Shown here: positions 44,829 to 57,333 of the stretch, piece by piece
Numbering within the stretch: position 1 is the stretch's first letter
How the letters are laid out: the number at the start of each line of letters is the position of its first letter
DNA from: Pezicula radicicola
Taxonomy: Eukaryota; Ascomycota; Leotiomycetes; Helotiales; Dermateaceae
DNA length: 64,000 nucleotides
Assembly: GCA_003008705.1 (NCBI GenBank)
Contig: PDUO01000053.1
Span: 3,891 to 67,890, forward strand
Direction: 5' to 3'
The notes under the pieces: model-generated
Seen by the model: the letters and a program-made list of their open reading frames with translations, nothing else
Told to the model about the DNA's origin: nothing
Database searches by the model: none
Program-made: the position numbers and the translations under genes

Positions 44829-46511
44829 GTTAGATTGATCCAATGGGCGCTTTTGCCGTTCAATTCGTGGTTGCCATAGAAGCAGACAGAAGATGTATCC
44901 TTAACGTCCAAAAATAACGAAGCCTCACGGAGTCATATACCCACGAATCTACTTGAGATGATATGAACTGCAAGGAGTTGGATGTAACCTTTTGTCGTAT
45001 TCTTAATTTTATTTTATTTTTTGTTCCTCTATAGATGGTGCCCTAGTCTCCGCCGCTTTACTATTTGAAGCCACAACATGATTATTTATTACGATCGCTG
45101 AACTCGACGTCTTTTATGTCACATTCATACTCGACAGACTCCCCTTTAGCCACTCATCAAGACATCTATTAACGAAATTTATCTGTAAAAATGTGTCACA
45201 ACCTTCAATGCAGTATTAGAGCCCCGGTGCTGGATAATCATTTTGATGTACCATCTACCTTTAAAACAGAGTGTAGGACTTCGAAGCGGTTCTATTACAC
45301 CTATTTAATTGATATTTGAATTAGTTAATTCGGTAATAAAATTGATCGACTTGTTACTACAAAGCTAAATCGTTATCTTAGTAGTCTATAGTTCAATTGT
45401 AGTAGGTTAGAGTTAATTATATTAAATTTATTTAGAAATTAATTCTAGTAACTTTATAGGTTCTTTAAAGACTCTGTTTTTAGTAGCTATATTATTCTAT
45501 TACCTAAGTAGTTTTATAATATTTGTTTTTATAATATAATCTCTCTATATACATTTATAGAAATATATAAACTAAGTATATAGACTAGTATATTTACTAC
45601 TAGTCTTCTAAATTAAGAAGTAGTAATATTCTAATACTTTATATAATATATAGTTAATATAAATCTTCTAAAGTAGTTTAATTTAACTAAGTATTATTAA
45701 CCTTATACTATTAATCTAATACTATTTAAAACTATCTTTTTATTATATTAAACTAAGACTTTTTTTTATTAATAAAAGATATAATAGAATTATTAAAGTA
45801 ATTAATAATTATAATTATATTACTCTAAATAAGAGTTTTCTTTTAATATATATATATATTAGTAAATTACTCTATAAAAGATATTATTATTTATCTCTTA
45901 TATCTAGCTTAGAATTAAATTAATTATAATATATATATACTTTATTTAAAGTTATAATTTAGCTTTACCCTTACTCTAATATATCTATAACTTCTTATAT
46001 AATTAATTAAAATATTAGGATCTCTAGTTTAGAGGTATAAGTTTAAGCTTAAAAGACTCTACTTTATATAATTATTTTTAGATGTTCTAAACTACCTATA
46101 TATTTGTAAGGCCTTTAGGTAGACTATAATAGTATATAATAGACTTGTAATACTAATCTAAAGATATATTTATTGATAGATAATTTAATATTGAATTAAT
46201 ATTGATTTTTAGTAGGAAATCGAGGGGGTTTAAGTCTAGTTAGTCCGTGCATAAATCCACCGGTTTTTTCGTAAGTGGAGAGTCCCCCTCGGTGCTCGGT
46301 AGGGGCCATGTAGGGGAGAGCCGAGCTTCGCGCCGCTAGATGACCCCTCATTTACTGTAATTATAGTAGGTACTTCCGAATCTTCTACTCTGTATCCTGC
46401 AACAACCTTCGTATTCAGCAACCTAAGATTAGGTTTCCACATATTAAAGACTTGGACTACTCGTTTTGGCCTACCTAATCTAATCTAACCCTGAACTGTG
46501 CTTCTGCAACC
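44829..46511. other. intergenic with an AT-rich RIP-like block (about 45300-46230)
   Basis: The TA-rich block has no frames or detectable terminal repeats, so the original element cannot be named. About 280 bp of normal composition before the regulator start contain CCCCCTCGGTGCTCGG (near 46284) and AGAGCCGAGC (near 46317), a partly inverted pair that may belong to its promoter. Confidence 0.45.
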
Positions 46512-48679
46512 ATGACTGATAGACGACAATTCCATGAGTTTGTTGGCCACCAGCTGAAGCGGAAACGAGCCGGGGCTGTCTGTATAGCTTGCCATGAAAA
46601 AAAGGTTGGTAATTCGGTGTGAGATTGACAAAATTGCTGAATTCGTGCAGGTCAAATGTGATCTAGAGCAGTTGACTTCGCAGGGCTACAGAAGTTGTAC
46701 CAACTGCACAGCGATAGGAAATGAGTGCCGGTGAGTCCTTATTAGCAGAGGGGAAAATTTGACTTCTGATATATGAGGTTAGGTATCGTCTATCAAATAG
46801 AGACCAGCGCCGTAAATCCCAACGACAACCTGTCCCACGGGATGGACCAACCTTGCTTTCGGAGAATGCGTTCCTCAATCAATTAAACCCTATCCCAGAC
46901 ACAGGCGTTGCCAATGTGTGTAGTGTTACTTCTCAACCTACGGACGCAGAAACTGCAAAGGCCACCATTGAAGACACCCTCTGCTCTCCCAAAAGTCCTA
47001 CCCCGGATCCTGATGGTGACTCAGTACACAGCATAAATCATTTAATTGCTGGCAAATCATGTGTCCAGCAAGATGAGAGCCAACCCACCCAAGAGAATAG
47101 TGATACGAGATGTCATGCTCGACAACAGGCGGCAGATAGCTATCTCGGTCAAACTGGATTCCTTGAGCTTTATGGTCCGGAGACCCGGCTTGATGCAGAC
47201 GGCCAGATGCAGCACCGAGAAAAACTAGAAATATTAGATCTCCCGTCGCCAGACTTGCAACAAGCCTTTGAAGAGACATATTTCGAATATTGTTACACTT
47301 GGTGCCCTGTTCTCGACAGAAATACCTTGAGTGATGACTTGGCGCACTCTCCATTACTCGTTAATGCGCTCTCTATTGGAGCGAGCCACATCCAACCCCC
47401 CGTCATACCTTGTGCTGGTCCGGCCACATACTATGATCGTATGAAACAGATGTTTTATAGGGATGAAGAGAAGGACCTTCTATCTTGTCTCAGAGCTATT
47501 GCCTTGACGTACTGGTGGTCTCCTCAAGCACCTTCAAGAGTACATAGGGACTCTTCCTGGTGGTGGACTACAGTTGCTATAAGACATGCTCAACACGGAG
47601 GTTTTCATAGAGAGCCTCGGCCGGGAAGTCAAAGCAGAATGAATATCAACTCAGGTTTACGACGAAGGATTTGGTGGACGTTGTTTGTGAGTTCAGTTCC
47701 CCACACAAAAATCTCTTATACTGACTCTGAATGGGCCCGAGAACGCCTTACTGCGCTCTGTCAGGACCGTCCTTGCGTAATAAATCCAGATGACTGCAAT
47801 GTTCGTGAGCCATCCCTGGATGATTTTCCAGAGCAAGACATTCGGGCTGAGATCTTCATTCGTTGGGTCAAATTGTGTGGGATCATTGGAAGAATTGCTC
47901 AGCATCTTTCAAGATCTAGTAACGATCCCTCATTTCCAATTCATCTCGCAAAAGAGCTGATTGATTGGGTTCAATCACTCCCGCATAATCTCGTTCTACC
48001 AATAACATCAAATCGAACAATAAAATTCAATCGGCTCATTCATCAGCTTCATCTACCATACTTTGCAGTTATTATTGTGCTATATCTCAGCCGATCGTCA
48101 CAGCCACTACCACGAGCATACCCAGCAGCAATAGTAGCTGCATCTTGCGTCTCACGTATCTTCAAAGATTGCTTAGTGAGAGGAAAGATACGATACATGA
48201 TGCCAATATCCTGCTGGTACTGTGGTATAGCCTTGTTAGCTTTGCTACAGGCGCGTCAACTTGATAATCTGACACAAGCTGCGGACGATGATATTAAAAT
48301 TCTTCTGGTTACTCTGAAGGAACTGAAAGTCATGTGGCCAACTGCCAACATCTTTCTTCAAGGTTTCGAGCGTCTAAGGAATAGTAGCCATGCTGGTCCC
48401 AGTACGGATGACGAAAATCAAGTCACTGAGGTATTCAATTCGAGCCATGGGGCTCCAAGCTTGGATGAGGTCAACATCAGTAATGGGATTGATTGGACCC
48501 AATACTTTCCACATATCACAACGCAAACAAGTCTCATTACTTCGAAATTGCTTCCAGGACAACAAGAAGACATTTTTCTGGAGGAAGCATGGGCAAATAT
48601 TCTCGCGGTTGATCCCAACGATCTTTTCGACCCGTTTGACAACTACTTTGACACAATGCCAGCCCTACCAGTTATATGA
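46512..48679 (+). CDS. Zn2Cys6 transcription factor, related to the one at 40190
   Basis: Exons 46512-46604, 46651-46730 and 46783-48679 fit in phase and give 689 residues. Zinc cluster CIACHEKK-VKCDLEQ...SCTNCTAIGNEC spans residues 24-57, split after CHEKK as in the sister gene. Middle-domain blocks: FEETYFEYCYTWCPVLDRNTL, HPLLVNAL-type SPLLVNALSIGAS, RRRIWWTLF, RPCVINPDDCNVREP. Between RIWWTLF and RERLTALCQ there is an extra 16-codon in-frame insert at 47684-47731. It begins GTGAGT and includes CTGAC, exactly where the sister gene has an intron, so it looks like an intron that has become coding or is spliced at a non-AG site. The gene is convergent with the SDR at 48718 (38 bp apart). Confidence 0.9.
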
Positions 48680-48717
48680 TATCAACTCGATCGCAGTCAT
48701 CTTCTTATCCGCACAAG

Positions 48718-50068
48718 CTATTTCCATGGCGTCACAGAAACCCTCAGTGAGACGTCTTGAAACCCTGTGTAGTAACTAGGGGTATGTTGATAGTCGTCGA
48801 GCTCAGCGTCGATGAATCCTTCTTTGGCAATCGATCTGGGCACAATATTTAAGGCATGCCCTACTACTGTTAGTTATGATTCTTGTAAATCAAAGTAGAG
48901 AGTTAATGCTAGGGCTTCTTTGAGGTCCTCAAGATAGTAGACCTCAACTTACCAGTGATCGTCTGGTCACATGCAATCCTCATGACCGCTGCTGTGCAGT
49001 CTTCGGGCAATGCCCACTCGACTCCCAAGGACTCAAGTTGCTTCTCCTTCTCCTCGGCTCTTATGGCGCTTTTAACATAACTATCATACCTATCAGATGA
49101 TAACAACATCTAACAATGATAAAAAAAAATAAACTTACTAGGGGGCAATAAGATTAATCCTCATTCCTTGCTGCCATCCATTCCTTCGAGTTGTTCTCAT
49201 CAAACCTCGCAGACCGTATTTAGTACATGTGTACTCCCAGTTGGCCTGAATTTAGTAAGTACAATTTATTGGGCTTTCAGTTCGTGCGGGAGGATATTAT
49301 GCAGGAATCTGCTCACAGGAGAATCCACGTATTGTGTCAGACTTCCTGTCATGAGAAAGCAGCGATCTCGTGAAGAATCTTCAGGCTGCTTTCGGAAATA
49401 GTGCACAGCTAGCTTAAAGGTATACATCGTTCCAATCATGTTTACATGGACTATATCCAGATTGGGCTTCACGGGGTTGGCATTGGGATCTAGCAGCCTC
49501 GGTCAGAAGAACATCTCTTAAGGGATTGTCGCTAGCTCACTCACCGTCTAAAGGCCATAATGAATCCCCAAACGCTCTGCTGATTCCTGCATTGGCGATG
49601 ACAATATCGCAACTGTTGTGCGGCGAATTCGCTACGGCTGCCTCGAACATCTGGACTTGATCCTCCCACTTTGTAATGTCGCATTTGACAAATTGTGCAG
49701 ACCTAAATTATATCAGCTACAAGGCGACATCTTCGGACGGAGGAGACTAACGAGCCCAATTCATCTACTAGACTCTTGCCTCTGGCTTCGTTGACGTCTC
49801 CAATGGTTACAAATGCACTTATAATGTCAGCACCGTGTCACCTTTAGATTTTCATATGCTTCGCACAAACCCTGAAGCTACGAACTCCCTAACGAATAAT
49901 TCTCCCATTCCATTGGCGCCTAAAAATTAGCACATATAGTTCTTACTAGATTAAGATTGGGCACAAACCTCCTGTAACAATAACACTTCTGCCTTTCATT
50001 TCACTCCTCTCGGGGACTACGGTACAGTCCACAGGACCGGTGTAGGTGTAAGGACCGAGTTGCGGCAT
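48718..50068 (-). CDS. short-chain dehydrogenase (15-PGDH / 5'-hydroxyaverantin dehydrogenase-like)
   Basis: ATG at 50068. A chain of exons with GT...AG introns reads MKGRSVIVTGGANGMGELFVREF, FVTIGDVNEARGKSLVDELGS, FVKCDITKWEDQVQMFEAAV, DIVIANAGISRA, VNMIGTMYTFKLAVHYF, LMTGSLTQYVDSP, WEYTCTKYGLRGLMR and NLIAP. Cofactor loop TGGANGMG, NAG, catalytic Ser in TGSL and YTCTK (YxxxK) are all present. A C-terminal exon GHALNIVPRSIAKEGFIDAELDDY ends at 48718. About seven introns; the junction after NLIAP near 49135 is uncertain, since the obvious donor leaves TA plus a purine at the likely acceptors. If that junction truly fails, the gene would be broken late. Expected role: NAD(P)-dependent oxidation of a secondary alcohol. 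It may belong to the oxidative cluster to its right. Confidence 0.8.
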
Positions 50069-50589
50069 TTTCGATATGTAACAGTGGAAGGTGAAAAATA
50101 TCAATCTGTATCAAATTGTGCAATTATTTGGGGAGAGCACTTTTGAAGAGGAACCCAAAGATTACATTCGGATTCAAGTTGTCATGGGCTGTCAGACTTC
50201 TGTGGGACGAACGGCACTATGCGGGGAACAAGTACTGTGACTTAATGTGGAGGAAGTGTAAGTGTAATGAAAATAATTGGTCTTTCTTATAACCCCGGAT
50301 CCCGCCGGCGAAGCTTGATTTGAACCTGCTTGTTAACCACTCTACCCCCATTACCGATTAGGCGAGGAGTCCTAGGCGAGGAGTCCGAGTCGGCATACCC
50401 CCACTAACAATAATCTTGCCGATTAGCCATAAGCAGTCGTTCACTGCAGGACCTCATTGATTCATTCGCATATACTCCATAGCATGATTTCGTTGCTGGT
50501 TAACTTGCCTCAATAAGTCTGTTACGACAATTCATTCTGATTTTACCTGATAATCAGGTGTAATAACGACCTTACAGATCAAAAGCACC
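50069..50589. other. intergenic with a 14-bp tandem duplication (50359-50386)
   Basis: TAGGCGAGGAGTCC is repeated exactly head to tail at 50359-50372 and 50373-50386. The surroundings on the minus strand (GTAGAGTGGTTAACA, GGTTCAAATC) echo tRNA boxes, but no cloverleaf can be built. The interval also serves as promoter for the divergent SDR and MBL genes. Confidence 0.45.
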
Positions 50590-51827
50590 ATGAGCTCTTT
50601 CAAGCCAACATTCGTGGTTCCACCGAGCGATCAGGTGATAACAGTCAAGCTTATAAATGCAGTAAATGCAGGGCCAGCTATTCTATCGCGGTTCATGACT
50701 CCTCCTATGCCGGGCGTCACGGAATTCAAAACATTTCCATCCTTCTCGTTTCTTCTAGAGCACAGCTCCGGTCGAAAGTTGGTTTTCGATCTAGGCATCC
50801 GGAAGGACTTCCAAAACTACGCTCCGACAATCGCGGAGTATATCCCAACTACAAAGTATACAATTCAGGTGGAGAAGAATGTGTTTGATATACTTGAAGA
50901 GAATGGCATCAAGGGGAACGATATCGAAGCTGTAATTTGGAGGTAAGTTATCCCTTTAGGTTCCAATCTGCTTTTCATTAAACATAAGATACCTCTTGTA
51001 GTCACTGGCATTGGGACCACATTGGTGATCCATCGACCTTTCCATCCAGTACGGATTTGGTAGTGGGACCTGGCTTCAAGGACAAATTTCTCCCGGGTGC
51101 ACCGTCCAATCCAGATTCGCCAATTCTAGAAAGCGATTACCAGTAAGTCTCTTCAAGTTTGAACTCGGGAAGTAAGTGAATAAACAGGGACAGAGGACGC
51201 ACACTCCGTGAAGTCTCCTTCGATATGCATGGCTCCCTCACTATCGGCCGTTTTAAGGCATTTGACTACTTTGGAGATGGCTCGTTCTATCTACTCGACA
51301 GTCCTGGTCATGCCATAGGACATCTCTGTGGTCTTGCAAGAACGACAACGAGCCCAGATACATTTATTCTCGTTGGGGGAGACATTTGTCACTACGCAGG
51401 CATCTTTCGACCTTCGCCCTATCTTCCCGTTCCAGCCTCAATAACTCCACATCCATTTGGTTGGTCAAGTCCTTCGCCTTTTTGCCCAGGCGATGTGTTC
51501 GAAAAGCTGCAGCAGTCTCGCGGAAGGAGCTGCCAGGACTCTGTATACATACCCACGTTCGGTTACGATATTCCATTGGCCATACAAACCATTGAGAAGT
51601 TACAGGAGGCAGATGTAAACGATAATATCTTTGTGATTATTGCACATGACTCCACAGTGAGGGATGCAGTGGCACATTTTCCATCTAGCTTGAACGATTG
51701 GAAGAGAAAGGGTTGGGCAAAAGACTTGAAATGGGCATTCTTTAGAGACTTTGAGCCGTTTTGGAAGATGGAAGAGACAGCTGAACCTAATCTAAAACCG
51801 AACTGTTCAACTTGTACTTCGAAATAA
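50590..51827 (+). CDS. MBL-fold lactonase-like hydrolase
   Basis: Exons 50590-50942, 51002-51142 and 51188-51827 fit in phase and give 377 residues. The zinc motif SHWHWDHIGD is formed across the first intron (about residues 118-127), a variant HxHxDH with His-Trp-His. Later ligands fit LDSPGHAIGHLCG (His), LVGGDICHYAG (Asp) and IIAHDSTVRD (His). The arrangement and length resemble fungal N-acyl-homoserine-lactonase-like and zearalenone/lactone-hydrolase-like MBL proteins. Lactone hydrolysis is an inference, attractive because BVMOs nearby would create lactones or esters. No signal peptide; cytosolic. Shares a divergent promoter with the SDR at 48718-50068. Confidence 0.9.
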
Positions 51828-52803
51828 TATATCAAGACTCGTTATCGTGTCCCCTGAACAGGCCTTTGCTCTCACTTTCCAACCTTTTACGCGCCTTATA
51901 GATGCATAATCAATCAAATAGATCTGAACATATACGCTGGACCATGGCTCTTACGGTTGCACTGCATGTGCATTCCCTTATTCAGCTTTCCTGGCTATGT
52001 CGAGGGACGAAAGCTCAACACCTGTACACTGTGTGCTCTACAAACCTATAGTAATTTATTAGATTTTCTATGGAGCTAAGATTAATTCAAGAGAATTCAA
52101 GTTCGAATTTTCCTGCCACTGCTACATAGATGCAAACTCGTCCTTAGCTTCTGACCTCTTTTAAGATACTATGTATAGGAAACAACGCATGAATAGCGCT
52201 ATATGACCCAAACTGTTCTTCAACGCTGGTTTAAGGGATTAGCTTCAAACAGATAATAAAGTCTTAGAGTATTAATAAAAATAGCTAGCAATTCTCTATT
52301 CTACACATCCTACAATATTGATTTAATTTGAATATAAAACTATAACGCTTTACTTATCGTAGAATACATTATACTTTAGTCGAGGCTAAGGGATAATAAC
52401 ACGTACCAATATAGGGCTAATAGCAAGAAGATTTATTGGCCCTTAGTTATGACAAAGTTGAAACTAAGAATTACCTCGTTGCAAGTAGGCACTACACCTA
52501 TTAAAGATTGCAAAGGTTTCAAACAATGGAACAAAATTATATGAAGAATGAGAACTCTGCGGTAGCACGAACTAGTCTTTGCTTTATTTTCAAGGTATTG
52601 ACATCTTTCAGGGTATGGATAAAGCCTCCAGCCTTAGGGTAGATATAATATTGATTTTATCGCTGTCATGGCTGTGCCCCGTTAGTTTCAGCAAATTTGG
52701 AATATCGAAGTCCAATTTCTCTTGCAAAGTTGTGACTATTCCAGCGGTGCGTCTTGCACTGTCATGCTTCATCTATTTACAGCCTCAGCACTTATTGGCC
52801 TTT
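51828..52803. other. intergenic, nothing recognised
   Basis: Lies between the MBL gene and the 3' end of the sugar-porter gene. An AT-rich patch at about 52260-52420 has no frames; other short frames (for example 52579-52860, plus) have no family resemblance. Confidence 0.4.
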
Positions 52804-54815
52804 TTATACCCTTTCGACCTCCTCGAGCTCAATATCATGATTCTCTTTGATAAAGTCTGAAGCTTTCTCAACGTTTCCATGCATATCTACTACTGGGTCC
52901 CCAAACACCGCCGCCATTTGCTCGAGGGTGAATCCTTTGGTCTGGTTGTGGAAATAGAATGTCAGCATGACTAATTGAGAGATGCATTGTATACTCACAT
53001 CAGGAAACCAGAAAGCTACAACGAGGGTCATCACTGCCGTCAAGACAATAAAAACGATATAATACAGGGCACCAATGCAGTTGAAAGCTGGACCAGCAGC
53101 AGCAGTGAAGATTGCGCACCAGAATAGGATGGCTGATAAGGAAGTTGATACACCTGTAGCGCGCCATTCTCCAGGGAAAAGCTCTGAGCTGTATACGAGC
53201 GATGCACAATCACATGCAGACGCATAACTAGACATCCACTTGAGTATGGCAACAATTTCTGGGAACGGTGGGAAAGCCTACACGAATATCATAAGAAAAG
53301 TGAAGATAGCCGCAACTGTATTACCGGCCCGATTTGTTGTCCCCGAATATAAGTACGTCGTGGTGCAGAGAACTATTAGCATGCAGCAGAGAGTTGCTAG
53401 GCCACAAGCTTAAGAATGTTCAGTTATCTTCTCATGAAGCCCCGTGGGGCCATATACTTACTAATTTGTTTCTTTCTTCCAACGTAGTCGCCAATAAGAC
53501 CACCTAGAAAGTTTCCTGTCCCGTTGAGAACGCACCAGATTGAGCCAAGGATTCCTGCCATAAAACTTGAGTACCCAAGTGATTGATAGATGACAGATTG
53601 ATATGCTTCACAAGAAGTTTTAGCAGATACGATAATCCTTTCTTAGCCAGAAAGAAACTTACTCAGAACAACAATGAGGCCACTACATTGAGTACAGCAC
53701 AACGCAAGCCAACCGAGTGCGAATCTTTTTTGGAGTGACCTCTTTTTCAATGCCTCACGTATAGGAAGACGCGTTGAAACCTCGTAATCAATTTGCTGCT
53801 GGATAATGTGGAACTCCTTCAGAGCAAATGCATGATCTGGATCGGACTGCTTTGCATGAAGTGCAATAAGAACCAAACGAGCTTCGTCTGCTCGGTCGTG
53901 CATATAAACTACGATAATTTAGCTTGAGTTTCGTTTTGAGTTCAACACATACGCCAACGAGGACTCTCGGGTAAGAACCACAAAAGCATAAGTAGTATTA
54001 ATGGAAAGACCGTTTGAATAGCCAAGGGCACTCGCCAGCCAGCCTAGGATAATCAGCGCTTGACGGGATTATTGTAGGTGAGGTATTTTCACTAACAGCA
54101 CCAGGAACGTGGTAGAATGCAACTCCAATCCAACCAGATAACATAGAACCATATCCGATCAAAGATGCTACAGCCAACTGGTCAGCTGCCATGTGAGATC
54201 ACAAGAGCCTTTAGTATTAGGACCTACCGTGGATACCGACTACCATGCCACGGCTGGAAGGAGGAGCAATCTCGGCTTGGTAAAGAGGAACCGCAGGGAG
54301 AAGTACACCCATCCCAGCGCCTATGATCAATCTCGCGACAATCATCATATCTGGATTGATGTTACCGGCTTGCAGGGCCGCGCCAATTATGGAAGTTGTC
54401 GCTCCCAGGGCGATTGCGATCTTGCGGCCATATCGGTCCGCAACGACAGGATATGATATGCACGCAACGCAACCGCCCAGATACAAAATTGTGTTCCACC
54501 AGGCAATAACTGATATCGTATGAGCAGCTTTGGCTCCTGTTATTTCCAGGCCCATATATTCATAGAAAATGGGTTTCTCCAGCGTCTAAGAAACAAACAG
54601 ATGTTAGCAAAATCTCCCATCTATCAAAAGCCAACCAAAACCAGCATGCAGAAAATATGACCGACCCACATTACCGAGAATTGCTGCTGCATATCCATAT
54701 GTCAGACTACCGAAGGCGACAGCTAGAGATACCTGACATAATTTAGAAAATGTATTTCATGAGCCTTCACTACGAGCACTCTCACCAGCAGATTGTATGT
54801 GGTTGGGATGTACAT
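52804..54815 (-). CDS. MFS sugar-porter-family transporter
   Basis: The first exon (ATG at 54815) reads MYIPTTYNLL and joins, across an intron ending in CAG, to VSLAVAFGSLTYGYAAAILG. Following exons: SVIAWWNTILYLGGCVACISYPVVADRYGRK (RXGRK motif), MIVARLIIGAGMGVLLPAVPLYQAEIAP (PxYxAEIAP), RVPLAIQTVFPLILLMLLWFLPESPRW (PESPRW), SSFMAGILGSIWCVLNGTGNFLGG, LVYSSELFPGEWRATG and a C-terminal tail with FVDMHGN-like VVDMHGNVEKA. These are the classical sugar-porter signatures, with twelve helices and about 7-8 introns. A plasma-membrane H+-coupled uptake carrier is expected; the substrate could be a sugar, polyol or other small cyclic compound. It sits at the edge of the BVMO cluster and may supply its substrate. 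Confidence 0.88.
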
Positions 54816-55225
54816 GGTTTTATGCGCGCAGCGAACAATTAACCCACACTGAGAACAGTGTTCATACAAATGTGATAAATCGATGTTCTTTATAGCAAGA
54901 ATCACTCAAACTGCTAACCGAATCGAGATATACCGGATCCAATCTGTTGCCGCACCCTATACCCCATCATCCACATCCTAGACCAAACCCTTCCTTCCCC
55001 ACATGTAGGCGACCCAAATACGCCATCGACTATTAGACCATTAGGAACGGGAAACATAAATGAGATCCCAAGCAATGTTGTGAACATGATTCTACAATAA
55101 CGGCAAAACTCATTGAGAAGGAGGCATGTTCAACATATTTCACCAGCGCGTTATCTACCAGCGATGGAATGAAACGAGAATTAGGTCGCTGGTTCGTTTT
55201 CTATACATCGCATCAGCCTGTGGTA
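54816..55225. other. intergenic: sugar-porter promoter and esterase 3' end
   Basis: About 400 bp between the start of one minus-strand gene and the end of the next. No extra gene, repeat or terminator-like hairpin recognised. Confidence 0.4.
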
Positions 55226-56967
55226 CTAGCACTCGTATAGAATCTTTCGGCAAAGCTTTTGCACATTGTTCCAATTCTCCCGAGTCCATAGTAGATGATT
55301 CTGAGGCCGGACTGTATCCTCTTCAATGTTGGTGATCAAGCTTGTTCCATTCGGCCCAAAACGCTTGTACTTGTCTAGTCCATTTTCAGGCTCGTATGGT
55401 TGCCATGGCTCTTCCCCGTAAGCAAAGTTAATCCATAGAGTAGCCATATGTCTGCATAGATCGTTTTTAGAATCAGGAAATTCTTTCGTGTCCATTTGGT
55501 TAAGATAGAGATACGTAGCACAGTGTCCATGACAAGCTAAGCCGAAGGAAGGCCCGTTCCACGGCGAAGGCTCTTCAAAGTGGTAAAGGTACGCTGATCT
55601 GGCTTGATGATGAGATGCCAAAGAATCCAACTTTTGACCAAATGTCTCTGCGACTCTTAAGGCTGGAAATTGAAAAACTGCAACCGAGAAGAAGAGTCTG
55701 AATGCTTGCCTGTATGTCTCGTGTGGCAACTTGCCGAGCGAATCCGTAGAGGTAAGGAAGCCGAAATTGACACAAAATTTCTGAATATCTTCGCTGCTCG
55801 AGAAGATAGTCTTGAGAATATCGCGAAAGGTTTCTTGTGGTAGCTTGTCAGGAATCCCGTCCAGAATTATGCCTTCAACCCGTGTATCTCCGACGATGAT
55901 ATCTTTGCATCTAGACTGTGGCATCTTATCACCCAGGGACCAAGTAGGTGACCAAAGGCCGAGGTCCTCACATGGCCCCAGGGCTTTTCGAGAGTACTTT
56001 GCAACGAGATCCTTGGCAGTAATATTTCGTAATGCATCTAGACGGTCAGCTGGTGCTAAGTTCTTTGTCCCTAAGTCGCTGGCCAATTTCTGCCACTCAG
56101 TCTCAAACAAGTTGAAAGGCAACGGGCCTAAGGTACCTGCAGTGCCTGACATCAAAACTGCCCGATCAAATGGTGCAGTTCCCGAGATGATATGATGATG
56201 CAGACTTGCACTGCCAGCACTGATACCAACTGCAATAATGCTTGATGGGTCACCACCAAAATCCCTAATGTGCTTTTCCACCCATAGAAACGCATTTCTT
56301 TGGTCAAGAAGGCCATAGTTGCCGACATGATCCAGTCTTCTGGTTTCACTTTGCTGATGATATTCCCATACCAAGTCATTTGATGCTGCAAAGCCAAATG
56401 GCCCGAGCCGGTAATTGATTTGTACGATCACAACGGGCTTACCAAAAGAATTCCCCAATTCTACGAGTTTTTGCGGGTGATACCTAGCGACTGAATTTGA
56501 TCCTCGAATAAAAGAGCCCCTAGGGATCTCAGCAAAATTCCCATCATCTTCAACGAAGTGTCTTCGGCTCTTTCGCACAAGACTAGAGATACCACTTACC
56601 CATGCAACCATACAAGCACCGGAACCAACTGCACCGCCGACCGAGGCTCTGCCTTGGGGAGGATGTCTTTGGGCACAGCAATGTTAAGGTTCACGCATCT
56701 GAACTCATCTTCACATACGACTGGATCAGTCATCGCCCCTGACGACAAGACTGGAACGTGGATTTGCGGACAACGTGGACCGTAGGTAGTTGCATCAGAA
56801 GATATAAGGTCATCGCAAAGACGGCTTTGGGACCATCTTTGCTCAACATTGGCGTATTGGATGCCCTTAAATAATGCCGTGGTGCCGTTGAGGTTGCCTA
56901 CGATTTCCGCGTTTAATGAAGGTAGATACACCTTCACTCTGAAGCTCTCCGATGTTTGTGAGCCCAT
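55226..56967 (-). CDS. type-B carboxylesterase/lipase
   Basis: Two exons, 56967-56600 and 56519-55226, fit in phase (553 residues). The first exon carries FKGIQYANVEQRWSQSR, CPQIHVP and the disulfide-type CVNLNIAVP, ending VLVWLHG. The intron falls inside the HGG oxyanion motif, which is restored as HGGSF. The second exon gives VVIVQINYRLGPFGFAA, NYGLLDQRNAFLWVEKHIRDFGGDPSSI and the nucleophile elbow VGISAGSAS (GxSxG). The late catalytic His fits LACHGHCATY. No N-terminal signal peptide is visible, unlike secreted esterases, so it probably works inside the cell. Next to BVMO genes it is the natural candidate for cleaving the ester or lactone they form. Confidence 0.92.
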
Positions 56968-57333
56968 AATTATGTAGTGCGTGATACTTCGCGTGTGAAG
57001 GCAAAATTCCGTAGAACCAAAATGCTTTTGTTCGCGTGGTAGATCTGAAGTGCCAGCTGTCTTCGAGTGTAAGACTTGGCCCAGAGAAAATATATACTTA
57101 GATGTTGAGTTACAAACGCCTAAGCCTAATTGTCTATATTGACCCTTATCTAAAAAGGGACTCCTACCTCGGCTATGCTATTATCACTGTCACACTGCTC
57201 AGAGGCTACATCACGAGTCACTTGCTCAAGATTTACCGACGAGTAATCTATTCAATGGAGGGTGAAATGATCTGGTGATACAGTACCATTGTGAGGTCGA
57301 GGAGAGCATGTGGCTTTCGGTTCTACAACATTT
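56968..57333. other. intergenic, nothing recognised
   Basis: Upstream region of the esterase and end of the SDR; both genes point left. No additional frame with support. Confidence 0.4.

Noticed and set aside
50280..50390. tRNA-like boxes on the minus strand (GTAGAGTGGTTAACA, GGTTCAAATC)
   Set aside because: The spacing leaves no room for an anticodon arm and no acceptor stem pairs; at best a tRNA-derived fragment.
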